A stretch of DNA of 64,000 bases from assembly GCA_016197225.1 (NCBI GenBank), contig JACPWC010000031.1, forward strand, positions 1 to 64,000, read 5' to 3'. Shown here one piece after another: positions 23,020 through 31,620 of this stretch. The notes beneath the pieces were generated by a model. That model was given only the letters and a program-made list of their open reading frames with translations, was not told the DNA's origin and made no database searches. Source of the DNA: Chloroflexota bacterium (GTDB lineage Bacteria; Chloroflexota; Anaerolineae; Anaerolineales; VGOW01). Every line of letters starts with the position of its first letter. The first letter of the stretch is position 1. Position numbers and translations under genes: made by a program.

Positions 23020-26000
23020 TGCCCCCACCGTCTTCGCCAGCCGGCTATGCCGTCGCCTTGCAGGCGCGACTGAGTCAACATTTGTAGCTCGCCAGCCAGT
23101 GAATGCAGAGCGGCCGGGCGACGATCGAACGCTGCCGAAGCCAGCCAGGCCAGCACTGCCGCTAACAACACCAAAAGAGTTACTGTCAGCGCCACCTCTC
23201 GCCGGTTGAGGCCGAACGGGATCGCCGTCCCCTGCCCTCCGACCCTGTCCAGGAGGAGCGTTTGCTCAGACGATGTCGTGGCAAACCAGGTCGCACCTGG
23301 CGCAACTACTCTCAGGCGATAGCGCCCACCGCCTGGCAGCATCAAGTGATAGGCGCCAGTAGAGTCGGTAACGAGGCTCGTCGTTTCACCCCCGGCCACA
23401 ATCTCAATCGTCACATTGCCAAGACCCGCTTCACCGGCGTTCTGCACACCATCGCCATTCACATCATGAAAGACGACGCCGATGACAGGCACGAGAGCCG
23501 GGGCGACAGGCACGCTTGGAGGCTGGACGGCGGCAATGGCGGTCGCTTCGCGCGTGGGTGTTGGCGTAGGGCGAGTCGCCGTCGGATGTGGTGTTGGCGA
23601 AGAAGCTATTGCAGTAGGCGTTGGGGTGTGGGGTAACAACAGCAAGAGCACATCCCGCACCACTTCCACCGCCGCCGGGACGTCGACGGAAAACGGAACA
23701 TGTTCCAAGCTGATCTCGTGCCCCGCGGCGTCACGGGCAAAGACGCTCAGGTAATACGTTCCATCTGCGGGCGCTGACCAGCTCGAAAGGTTCTTCAACT
23801 CTCCGCTCCCCTCTCGCCAGAACACGGATTGGCCGCTTTCGTCAAAAACCTGCACTGCCCAGCGCGCCACACCAGATGTCGCGTCGGCGATTTCAATGGC
23901 CAGCGCCGAGTCTGTTCCGCCGTTGAAGACGATGGACGGCGGCGCGCCGTCCACTTTGAACGCGCCAGCCACCTGCGGTGACACCCGGCCCAGCGAGTCG
24001 GTCGCCGTCAGCCTGACGACGTGTTCGCCTGGCCGCCCTTCGTCGAACGAAAACGTGCCGCCGTTCGCAATCTTCAGGTCGTCCTCATAAAGATAATTCA
24101 GGCGGACGATGGAAATGCCATTCACCTGGCCGCGCAAGATAACGGTCACCGGCGCTTTGCACCAGCCGTCGTCGCCGGGCAGGGAACACGCCAGTTCAAT
24201 GGAAGCGACGGGCGAGCCGGGCAAGGTGATGGCGATGGTTTCGCTTCGTTCGACAGTGTTGCCCGCCGTGTCTGTAGCCGTCAGGCGGACGGTGTATGGG
24301 CCAGCCGCCAACCCGGCCCCGTCCCAGGCGAACGACGCCGAGGCCGGAGACGAACCGCTGGCCAGGGTTGGCCCGCCTGCGACGGTCAGCGTCCAACTGG
24401 CAATGCCGCTCGTCGCATCGCCCACAGAATAAGTCAGCGCCGCCGTCTCGCCACACAATGGGCAGAATGAAGGCGGCGCAGACAGAGCCGCCTCGGGCAC
24501 GGTGTTGTCCACCAGCAGGGCAACCGACGTCGAGCCTGCCCCGCTATCCGGCTGAACATTGCCCGCCACATCGCGGGCGCGCACGGACACAGTCAGCGGG
24601 CTATCGGACAAAGAGGTTGTGTTCAGCAGGTAACTCCACAGGCCGCCGTTCACCGTCGCCGCGTTCCACGTTGCGCCGTTGTCTATTGAGATGTCGACTC
24701 GGGCAAGCCCACTGGTTGCATCAGATGCCGAGCCGGAGAGGGTGACAGTTCCACTCACCGCTTGCCCGACACCATGTGAAGTTAAGCTCGACGTTGGCGG
24801 AATAGTGTCAATCTTCAGCGAGAACGATTGACTCGAACTGGTGTTGCCTGCCACGTCAGTTGCGTCGTAGGCATGAAGGCTGTCGCCCTGAGTCGAAATC
24901 GCTATCGGCCCGGTGTAGGCCGAACCATCCAGAGTCAGACTGCCGATGCCAGACGCCGAGTCGGAGGCGGCCAGAGTCGCCGTCACCGGCGAGACATACC
25001 AGCCGTCGTCGCCAATAGTGCCGGAGAGCAAGTAAGCGACGGTCGGCGGCGTGAGGTCAATCTGAATCGTCGCCGAGCCGCTTGCCGCATTCCCGGCCAC
25101 ATCCGTCGCCTGATAAAGATGCGTCGTCGCGCCTTCGTCGGCGATGGTAGCGGCCCCGCTGTAGGGCGAACCATCGAGCAGGAGGCTGGCGACGCCCGAC
25201 GCAGTATCGGAAGCGGCAAGCGACAAAGTGACCGGGCCAAGATACCAGCCGCCATTGCCCGCCGGGCCGGCGATGGCTGGCGTCACCACGGGCGGGGCGC
25301 TGTCAATCTTCAACGAGAGCGCCTGCGCCGGTTCGAAGTTGCCAGCATTGTCTGCGCTGAAGTAGCTGTGATTGCTCACCCCTTGCGTGGAAAAGGTAAC
25401 CGGCCCACTATATGGCGAGCCATCCAGTGTGGTTGAGGCCACCCCGCTCGCGGCATCAGTCGCCGTCAGAGTCAAGGTGACGTCGCCGATGTACCATCCC
25501 GCGTTTCCCATCGCCCCGGAGAGCGACGGCGACGTGGACGGCGGCACGGTATCAACCTTCACCGAGGTAGATTTTGTCGGCTCGACGTTGCCACGGTTGT
25601 CTACCGAGTAAAAGCTAAACGCCGTTGTGCCCTCTGCCGTGACGTTCACCGGGCCAGTGTAGAGGGCGCTGTTGAGATAAGTACGGTTCAGGCCGCTGGC
25701 CGGGCCGGGGCCGCCGTTGTCCACCGCGCTCAGCGACAGCGTCGCCGGGCTGATGTACCAACCGTTGCTTCCTGCCGTGCCCGTCACACTGGCCGTCGTC
25801 GTCGGCGGGGTAGTGTCCGGCAGGGGAGTGAAGTAGATGCCGTACCGCAAATCGTCGTAGTCGTTATCGGCGGCGTCTTCGATGCACAGACCTTCGGCTG
25901 GCGGGCCGCTGAACGGCACTCCATTGGAATTGCACAGGCCGCCGGGCGTGGGGGGCAGCGTTCTGGCGACGACGGCGGCGGTCACGGTCACCGAATCGCC

Positions 26001-26270
26001 GGCGTTGACGGCCGTGCTCCAGATGCCGACCGAACCCCGGTTGCCCCAGGCGTTGTTAATCGCTTCGGTGAAAACCGTTACCCCGTTGCGGCGGATGATG
26101 ACCTGGTTGTTATCGGCGGTGGACCAGAACCAGCGCACCGTCACCGTGCCGCCTGACGGCGCGACCAGCAACTGAATAGGCCGCTTCAAGATTTCGGCGT
26201 GAGCCGGGCCGATGCCTGAACCGGCCAGGGCGACTATCATGGACATCAACACAATTAGCAAACGACGCAT
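23016..26270 (-). CDS. Large surface protein with Ig-like repeats and SdrD-B-like domain
   Basis: 1084 residues, ATG with GAGGAGAG upstream. Signal peptide (2-25), then a beta domain, then at least four about 95-residue repeats with the pattern GWY-x2-PVTL ... ASGVA ... LDGSPYSGP ... DVAGN, resembling OmpL47/bacterial Ig-like repeats. More Ig-like modules follow. A Pro/Thr linker (TPTPT-type, about 895-935) leads to an SdrD-B-like domain (VFHDVNGDGVQNAGEAGL, about 950-1020) with a calcium-loop look. A C-terminal transmembrane helix (about 1030-1055) and a short basic tail end the protein. It is probably an envelope-anchored adhesin or stalk made by the Tad operon. Confidence 0.7.
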   Translation of the reverse strand: MRRLLIVLMSMIVALAGSGIGPAHAEILKRPIQLLVAPSGGTVTVRWFWSTADNNQVIIRRNGVTVFTEAINNAWGNRGSVGIWSTAVNAGDSVTVTAAVVARTLPPTPGGLCNSNGVPFSGPPAEGLCIEDAADNDYDDLRYGIYFTPLPDTTPPTTTASVTGTAGSNGWYISPATLSLSAVDNGGPGPASGLNRTYLNSALYTGPVNVTAEGTTAFSFYSVDNRGNVEPTKSTSVKVDTVPPSTSPSLSGAMGNAGWYIGDVTLTLTATDAASGVASTTLDGSPYSGPVTFSTQGVSNHSYFSADNAGNFEPAQALSLKIDSAPPVVTPAIAGPAGNGGWYLGPVTLSLAASDTASGVASLLLDGSPYSGAATIADEGATTHLYQATDVAGNAASGSATIQIDLTPPTVAYLLSGTIGDDGWYVSPVTATLAASDSASGIGSLTLDGSAYTGPIAISTQGDSLHAYDATDVAGNTSSSQSFSLKIDTIPPTSSLTSHGVGQAVSGTVTLSGSASDATSGLARVDISIDNGATWNAATVNGGLWSYLLNTTSLSDSPLTVSVRARDVAGNVQPDSGAGSTSVALLVDNTVPEAALSAPPSFCPLCGETAALTYSVGDATSGIASWTLTVAGGPTLASGSSPASASFAWDGAGLAAGPYTVRLTATDTAGNTVERSETIAITLPGSPVASIELACSLPGDDGWCKAPVTVILRGQVNGISIVRLNYLYEDDLKIANGGTFSFDEGRPGEHVVRLTATDSLGRVSPQVAGAFKVDGAPPSIVFNGGTDSALAIEIADATSGVARWAVQVFDESGQSVFWREGSGELKNLSSWSAPADGTYYLSVFARDAAGHEISLEHVPFSVDVPAAVEVVRDVLLLLLPHTPTPTAIASSPTPHPTATRPTPTPTREATAIAAVQPPSVPVAPALVPVIGVVFHDVNGDGVQNAGEAGLGNVTIEIVAGGETTSLVTDSTGAYHLMLPGGGRYRLRVVAPGATWFATTSSEQTLLLDRVGGQGTAIPFGLNRREVALTVTLLVLLAAVLAWLASAAFDRRPAALHSLAGELQMLTQSRLQGDGIAGWRRRWGQ

Positions 26271-26292
26271 AACATCTCTCCTCAGAGACAAC

Positions 26293-26412
26293 TCAGCGCG
26301 GCCAGGTCACCAGGTACGGCAGGATGGCATACAGGGTGCATACCAGGAACATCACCACCAGGCCGACGCCGACAATGACTCTCAAACAAATTCTCTTGTG
26401 GACATGCTTCAC
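26293..26412 (-). CDS. 39-residue single-span membrane peptide
   Basis: GTG start at 26412 overlapping the TGA of the upstream gene (GTGA), stop at 26293. It begins MKHVHKRICLR, then has one hydrophobic segment (VIVGVGLVVMFLVCTLYAI) and ends LVTWPR. It fills the gap exactly between the genes at 26409 and 26270. The coupled start and positive-inside pattern argue that it is real. Its function is unknown. Confidence 0.5.
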   Translation of the reverse strand: MKHVHKRICLRVIVGVGLVVMFLVCTLYAILPYLVTWPR

Positions 26413-26801
26413 CAGTAGAACAGCAGTGCCTGATCCGACATGCGAATGATGGCCTGCGTTTTCCAATCCAGGATGAAGCCTTCGCCAATCGCCTGCACGC
26501 CGGGTTGAGCAATACCGCCGCCGAGGCTGAGGCGCTCACTCCCCCACAACACACCCACACCGATCTGCCAGTCGTCGAAGAGCGGGGCAGAGAGGTGAAC
26601 GCCTTGCTGGCCCGGGGCCGTCATCGGCTCGACACGGGCGACCAGCGCGGCGGCGACAAGGGCGCTCACCAACACTGAGTTGGCGACAGTGACCGCCAGC
26701 AAAATCGCCAATACGTGGATAAGGTCAGGCCGTCGAAGATGTTGGCTGTTCATAGAAGTGGAGAGCAATGAGAGCCAAGCGATGAACAACTCAGCCCTCA
26801 T
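26409..26801 (-). CDS. Membrane-anchored hypothetical protein
   Basis: 130 residues from the ATG at 26801 with AAAGGA 7 nt upstream. A start at 26753 is possible. One transmembrane helix (about 28-55) precedes a compact C-terminal domain with several Gly-rich turns. No family recognised. It lies 13 bp after the LysM gene and is coupled to the 39-residue peptide. Confidence 0.55.
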   Translation of the reverse strand: MRAELFIAWLSLLSTSMNSQHLRRPDLIHVLAILLAVTVANSVLVSALVAAALVARVEPMTAPGQQGVHLSAPLFDDWQIGVGVLWGSERLSLGGGIAQPGVQAIGEGFILDWKTQAIIRMSDQALLFYW

Positions 26802-26814
26802 CGCTCAATCCTTT

Positions 26815-27816
26815 CTACTTGCAACTCACCGGCCCGAACTCGCGGATGGAGAACGCCTTCTGCCCGTCGGTGGATTGAACCTCGACATGCAGAGGGAAGG
26901 TCTCGCCGCACTTGGCGTTGACGGCGAAGTCCAGGTCCGTCCACTGTTGGCCGTTGTCCACTTTCACGAACGGCCCCGTGACGCTGACATACTGACCCCA
27001 GTTGACGACGTACACTTTGAACGGCGCTTGTCCGCCCTTGAACTCGGCGGTGAAAGTAGCGACGGCGCGGCCTCCGCCGACTGGCGTGAAGGAGGAGTTC
27101 TGGGCAATCCAGCGGAAGGTCAACAGGCCGCCCGCGTCGGCAATGGCTGGGGCTGGCGCAGGCGTTGGCGGATTGCTGACTGCTGAAGGCTGACCACTTC
27201 CTATCGGCGTGAAAGGGCGGTCATACTGGACGGGGATGGTGAGTTCCGTGCCGGCGGCGACGGCCTTGCCTTCGGCGATGCTGTTGGCTTTGAGCAGATA
27301 GGTTTCGGTCACGCCGTATTTCGCCGCCACTTGCGCCAGCGTTTCCCCTTTTCCCATTTTGTGAACGTGAGGCCCGGCGGGGATGAGGAGAGTCGCGCCG
27401 GGCGTGAGGGCCTGGGTGAGATTGCCGGCGTCCAGGCCGCCGTTCACTTTGGCCACCGCCCAGGCGGCGATCTCGAATCGCACCGAGAGCACTCCCAGCG
27501 TGTCGCCCTGTTGCGTCACATACAAAAAGGGATTGACCAGTGACGGCGTTGCGCCAAGTTCAATCGGCACGACGACGGGCTGGCCGGGGGCGAGCCAGAA
27601 CTTCTTGCTGGTGAGCGGTTCGCCGTTTCGCTCCAGGCCGTTGGCTTTGAGCAGGCGGTCAACGCTCACCCCGTACTTCCACGACAGCGCCGAGTAGGTG
27701 TCACCCTTCTGGGCGGTGATGGTGAAGCCGGGCGCGGGCGGTGCCGCCGAGACCGGCGCGACCAGGGCAACCAGCAAAGACAACACGACAAGAGGAATTA
27801 GAAGTTTTTGTTTCAC
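26815..27816 (-). CDS. Secreted LysM protein with three LysM domains
   Basis: 333 residues, GTG start with GGAG 9 nt upstream. Signal peptide (1-24), then three LysM modules at about 32-80, 95-145 and 150-197. Each begins with a YTVxxGDTL-like strand (TAQKGDTYSAL, VTQQGDTLGVL, HKMGKGETLAQV). A Pro/Ala linker (about 210-228) leads to a C-terminal beta domain of about 105 residues with two Cys. LysM domains bind peptidoglycan or other GlcNAc polymers, so the protein probably tethers the Tad apparatus or its products to the wall. Confidence 0.8.
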   Translation of the reverse strand: MKQKLLIPLVVLSLLVALVAPVSAAPPAPGFTITAQKGDTYSALSWKYGVSVDRLLKANGLERNGEPLTSKKFWLAPGQPVVVPIELGATPSLVNPFLYVTQQGDTLGVLSVRFEIAAWAVAKVNGGLDAGNLTQALTPGATLLIPAGPHVHKMGKGETLAQVAAKYGVTETYLLKANSIAEGKAVAAGTELTIPVQYDRPFTPIGSGQPSAVSNPPTPAPAPAIADAGGLLTFRWIAQNSSFTPVGGGRAVATFTAEFKGGQAPFKVYVVNWGQYVSVTGPFVKVDNGQQWTDLDFAVNAKCGETFPLHVEVQSTDGQKAFSIREFGPVSCK

Positions 27817-27907
27817 GATGTTTTCTCCAATCTGAGTAAAGAGGTATATCCAACCATCAAGGTGATGGGGATTTCAATTCGTGGCTCGCCACTTACCCGG
27901 CGGCGCA

Positions 27908-28495
27908 TCACTCCGGTTCGAGCGCCTGGGTCACCGGCAAGGGTCCGTTCTCGCGCTTCTCTAGAAATACTTTGACGATGGCGGCGTCGAACTGAATGCC
28001 GGCCTGAGCGAGCAGGTACTCACGCGCTTTGGCCTCCGGCCAGGCGGCATGATACGAGCGGCCATCCAGCAGCGCGTCCCAGACGTCGACCACGGCAAAG
28101 AGGCGCGCCGCCAGCGGGATGTCCTCGCCTTTCAGCTGGCATGGATAGCCCGATCCGTCCCACCGTTCATGATGAAATAACGGGATGGGCGACGCCGGAC
28201 GCAAATACGGGATGGGCGCCAGCAATTTGTAGCCGAGCACCGGGTGACAGCGCATGACGGCCGTTTCTTCGTAGGTGAGCGGGCCGGGCTTGCTCAGAAT
28301 TTCTGGCGGCACAAATGCCTTGCCGATGTCGTGCAACATGGCCCCGCGCCGCAGGTGTAACAGAGCGGCCTCGTCGATACCCAGGCGCGCGGCCAGCGCG
28401 ACAATCTGATCTGCTGTCCGCAGAGCGTGGGCCTGCTCGTGACAATCCAGACCTGCCCAGGCTCTTTGCAGAAGCGAGAAGTGAGCGGCGCTCAT
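27908..28495 (-). CDS. HD-GYP phosphohydrolase
   Basis: 195 residues. MLHDIGK (H55-D56) and the signature HHERWDGSGYP followed by L-x-GEDIPLAARL (about 107-131) define an HD-GYP domain, which usually hydrolyses cyclic di-GMP. There is no sensor domain, so it is a minimal catalytic unit. Its ATG overlaps the tadC-like stop (ATGA). This makes cyclic-nucleotide control of the secretion or pilus machine plausible. Confidence 0.8.
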   Translation of the reverse strand: MSAAHFSLLQRAWAGLDCHEQAHALRTADQIVALAARLGIDEAALLHLRRGAMLHDIGKAFVPPEILSKPGPLTYEETAVMRCHPVLGYKLLAPIPYLRPASPIPLFHHERWDGSGYPCQLKGEDIPLAARLFAVVDVWDALLDGRSYHAAWPEAKAREYLLAQAGIQFDAAIVKVFLEKRENGPLPVTQALEPE

Positions 28496-29352
28496 CGGCG
28501 CAGAGTCTCGAACAACGGCAGGAGCACCGGCACGACGACGGCGGCCATGAAGGGCACGAAGAAAAAGATCGCGCTGGGCAAGACCAGATTGCTTTCCAAC
28601 GCTTCGGCGCGCTTGAGCAACTTCTCGCGGTATTCACGCGACATGCCCTGGGCGATGCGCGACATCATCGCCTCGCCGGCCACGCCTTTGCCGGCGACCA
28701 GATCGAGCGACGATCCAAACGCGAGCAGCGACGGCAAGCGCCAGCGTTCGACCCAGACCACCAGCGCGCCTTTGAGCGGCTTGCGACTAAAGAGAGGGCG
28801 TGACGACGAGCGAGCTTCGGCCAAGGCCCCTTTCAGGATCAAGCCCAGGACTCCGGCGGTGTCCGCCGCGCGTTGCAGGGCTTTGTCAGGCGGGTTGTTG
28901 GCCGCCAGTTCCGCGGCGACCAGGGCGGCCACTTCGGGCAGGCCGCGTTCGGCGGCAGTGCGGGCTTCGTTGGCGGCGGCGCGCAGGTTGATGAACGGCA
29001 AGGCGGCCGCGGCGGGGACGGTCAACCACAATAAGGGCGCGGCCTCGGCGATCAGCAAGGCCGCCGCCACACCGCCGCCGTAGAGCAAGGCGTTGGCCGT
29101 CACGCGGCCCAGCGAGTAGTGCTTGCCGGCCAGGCACGCCCATTCGACGTTGAGTCCCCAGCGCGCCGGATCGAGCGGGAGATAGCGCCAGAGGCGTTGG
29201 CCGACCCGGTCGAGAAGGTCTGGCTTCGACTCGTTTTGGGCGAAGTCAGCCAGCGCCCGATTGGGAGCCGACTCCAGTCGAATGGCCGATACCATTGAAG
29301 CGATGGCGACGCCGCCCATCAGCGCGGCGAGAAGTGCGAAGAGTGTTTGCAT
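28492..29352 (-). CDS. tadC: TadC-like inner-membrane platform protein
   Basis: 286 residues. N-terminal transmembrane helix, a cytoplasmic part, two helices around 95-125, a cytoplasmic T2SSF-like domain (GLPEVAALVAAELAANNP ... LL), and a final hydrophobic segment (about 258-280). This is the TadC layout within the type II secretion F family, downstream of the tadA- and tadB-like genes. No clear ribosome binding site is visible before the ATG, which lies at the foot of a long hairpin. Confidence 0.75.
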   Translation of the reverse strand: MQTLFALLAALMGGVAIASMVSAIRLESAPNRALADFAQNESKPDLLDRVGQRLWRYLPLDPARWGLNVEWACLAGKHYSLGRVTANALLYGGGVAAALLIAEAAPLLWLTVPAAAALPFINLRAAANEARTAAERGLPEVAALVAAELAANNPPDKALQRAADTAGVLGLILKGALAEARSSSRPLFSRKPLKGALVVWVERWRLPSLLAFGSSLDLVAGKGVAGEAMMSRIAQGMSREYREKLLKRAEALESNLVLPSAIFFFVPFMAAVVVPVLLPLFETLRR

Positions 29353-29357
29353 TGTGT

Positions 29358-29428
29358 TAGTCGGTTAGTCGAATGGTCATGTGGTCGTGTGGTCGGCTGA
29401 CCACAAGACCAAACGACTACTCGACTAC
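29358..29428. repeat. Long imperfect hairpin made of GGTC/AGTC iterations between tadB and tadC
   Basis: About 30-nt arms (from 29358 rightward and from 29428 leftward) pair with about six mismatches around a GGCT-centred loop. Both arms are iterations of a 6-8 nt unit ending GTC (GTTAGTC, GGTTAGTC, GTGGTC). It overlaps the end of the upstream gene and occupies the whole intergenic gap. It may be a REP-like element or an mRNA processing/stability hairpin that sets different tadB and tadC levels. Confidence 0.55.
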
Positions 29429-30363
29429 GAGACTGCCTCATCAATCGTTCCATTCACAAACGTCCAGCCCAGGGCCACCCAGGCCAGGCCGGCGAGGTAG
29501 CCGATTTGAATCACGGGCTTCTGCAAGATGTCGCGGGTGTAGGGATTGGTCGTCATCAGCAGGATTGCGCCGAGCAGGGCCAGCAGGATGACGCGAATCG
29601 AGCCGCGCGCGCCCTCGCCTTTGGAGATGGCAATGGCTCGCGCTTCGAGAACGCCGGACAGGTTGTCGGCGGCGGAGGAGAACGCCGAGGCGTAGCCTGA
29701 TCCGCCGGTCTCCCACAGGCGGCCAATCTCGAAGGCCGTCACCCCGAGCGAGGGCGAGATGGCATAGGCCTCCTCAAGACCTTCCTGCAATCCGAGTTGG
29801 CCGTTGGTCTGCAGGCGTGAGGCGAAGCGCCCTACCCAGGCTTTGAGCGGCCCATCGGGGTCGAGCGTGTTGCCCACGTCGTCGAGCGCGTCGATGACGT
29901 TGGGCGTAGCCTGCGTGACTCCGGCCAGGCGCGAGAGAAAGACGGGTAGTTCGCGCTCAACCGCCTGACGCCGTTTGCGCCACGCGCCGTCGATGGTGCC
30001 TTTCACCATCAACCAGCCGATGGGCAGGGCGGCCAGGGCCGAGAGTCTGGGCAGGCCGGAGAGAATGATGGCGGCGGCGATGAGGACGATGGCGACAATG
30101 CGCGCCGCCCACAGCGCCGTCTCCTCGCGTCCGCTCACGTCCAATCCAAAATCCTGAAATGCCAGCCGGATGCGATGCTTCTCCGAACCAACGGCGACGG
30201 CCTCTTGGGGGCCGCCTCTATTCAGGTCGTCGGCGCTGCCGACAAAGTCGCTCAGAGTCTTGCCCGCCCCGCGACCGATTCGGGTGAGCGGTTGGATAAT
30301 GAAGTACACGGCCACCCCGCCGAGCAGGGCTGCGGTGAGGGCGTAGAGGCTCTGTGCGTTCAT
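29425..30363 (-). CDS. tadB: TadB-like inner-membrane platform protein
   Basis: 312 residues from the ATG at 30363, which overlaps the stop of the ATPase gene (TGATG). N-terminal transmembrane helix, two hydrophobic segments at about 90-125, a T2SSF cytoplasmic domain with ELPVFLSRLAGVTQA and GSGYASAFSSAAD, and C-terminal hydrophobic segments. TadB and TadC together form the platform on which the CpaF/TadA ATPase acts. Confidence 0.8.
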   Translation of the reverse strand: MNAQSLYALTAALLGGVAVYFIIQPLTRIGRGAGKTLSDFVGSADDLNRGGPQEAVAVGSEKHRIRLAFQDFGLDVSGREETALWAARIVAIVLIAAAIILSGLPRLSALAALPIGWLMVKGTIDGAWRKRRQAVERELPVFLSRLAGVTQATPNVIDALDDVGNTLDPDGPLKAWVGRFASRLQTNGQLGLQEGLEEAYAISPSLGVTAFEIGRLWETGGSGYASAFSSAADNLSGVLEARAIAISKGEGARGSIRVILLALLGAILLMTTNPYTRDILQKPVIQIGYLAGLAWVALGWTFVNGTIDEAVS

Positions 30364-31619
30364 CACTCACTGCCTCCACGCCGGCCCAGGTAAGGCAACG
30401 GCGATTCCATGTCGGCTTTCCACAGGACCTTGAAGCGCACGTCGCCCTTGCCGGACGGCATGCCTTCGGTCTGATACACCCCCAGGATGCGCCGCCGGTT
30501 CGCGCCGTTCATGTTGAGCCAGCCCACATGCACCACCAGGTCAACCGCCTGCTCGAAGATGCCTTTGGCCGCCTCAAGCTTGATCTGCGCGTCGGCAAAC
30601 ATGATGAGCGCCATGCGGAAGACGGCCTCATCGGGGCCTTCGGCGTGGAAGGTCGAGAGGCCGGGGTGATCGCTCATCTGGGCGCGGAAGAGGGCCAGCG
30701 CCGCGTCGCCGGTGCGGACTTCGCCGACGACGAGCCAGTGCGGCGACATGCGCATGGCGTCGTCCACACCGTTGCGAATAGTGTAGGGCGGCACGTCACT
30801 GCCGGGCGGCGCGGGGCGCGCTTCGAGGGTGACGACGTTGGAATGCGCCAGCCAGATCTCTTCCGGGTCTTCAATCTTCACCACCCGGGCCGACTCGGGG
30901 ATGCCGCGCGCCAGCGCCGAGAGCAGGGTGGTCTTGCCGGTGTTCGTGCCGCCGACGAGGAGCAAGCGCGCCCGGCGGGACACGGCCTCCAGCAACATGC
31001 GGACGACCGACTCGGGCGCGACCTGCCATTGGATGATCTGTTCCGGCGCAACGGGCTTGGGCTCGAAGAGGCGGATGTTGATGGAAGGAAAGCCCGCGCC
31101 GGGACAGACGACGGGATGCAGGACTTTGACTCGCGCGCCGCCGAAATCGGCCTCACGCGGCAGTTTGGCGTCCACCGAAGGCGTGGCCTCGGTGAGGGCG
31201 CGGCCCAATGGCGCAAGCAGGGCTTCGACCGAGCGCATTACTTCTTCGCGAGCCGGGTTGAGGGGCGCGCGCTCGAAGTGCGACTTGCCTTTGGGCAGAA
31301 TCCAGATCGAGCCGTCGGGGTTGACGGCGATCTCGGACAGCGGCCCTGCCGCGCGGTGATAGATCAGGCTGTGCAGGAAGCCGAGGCCGCCGACCTGGGC
31401 GATGACCTGCGCCGTGAGCTCGGCCAGATCAGACGTTGAGAGGGTGAGGCCCGCTTTGCGAGCGGCGGCGACGAGGGCGGTGTTGGCTTCGTTGGCGAGC
31501 GCGGCCTTGTCGCCGCGGATAACCGAGACCGACAGGTCCTTCAAGCGCTCGACGGCGTCCTCAAGCACGGCCTGCTTTTTAGATGGCGTGGAGTTGTCTA
31601 CAACCAGATTGCCCCACAT
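30363..31619 (-). CDS. tadA: CpaF/TadA secretion ATPase
   Basis: 418 residues. Walker A GGTNTGKTT (about 222-230), then VVKIEDPEE (Asp box), the His box and GEVRTGDAALALFRAQMSDHPGLSTFHAEGP are those of type II/IV secretion ATPases, CpaF branch. An N-terminal helical domain precedes the ATPase. It is cytoplasmic and energises assembly of Flp-type filaments. Its start lies one base after the upstream stop codon (TGA at 31623-31621). Confidence 0.85.
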   Translation of the reverse strand: MWGNLVVDNSTPSKKQAVLEDAVERLKDLSVSVIRGDKAALANEANTALVAAARKAGLTLSTSDLAELTAQVIAQVGGLGFLHSLIYHRAAGPLSEIAVNPDGSIWILPKGKSHFERAPLNPAREEVMRSVEALLAPLGRALTEATPSVDAKLPREADFGGARVKVLHPVVCPGAGFPSINIRLFEPKPVAPEQIIQWQVAPESVVRMLLEAVSRRARLLLVGGTNTGKTTLLSALARGIPESARVVKIEDPEEIWLAHSNVVTLEARPAPPGSDVPPYTIRNGVDDAMRMSPHWLVVGEVRTGDAALALFRAQMSDHPGLSTFHAEGPDEAVFRMALIMFADAQIKLEAAKGIFEQAVDLVVHVGWLNMNGANRRRILGVYQTEGMPSGKGDVRFKVLWKADMESPLPYLGRRGGSE

Positions 31620-31620
31620 C

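Noticed and set aside
26282-26560. 92-codon minus-strand frame overlapping 26409-26801
   Set aside because: Out of frame with the coupled genes there; the 39-residue GTG frame in the same gap fits the operon geometry better.
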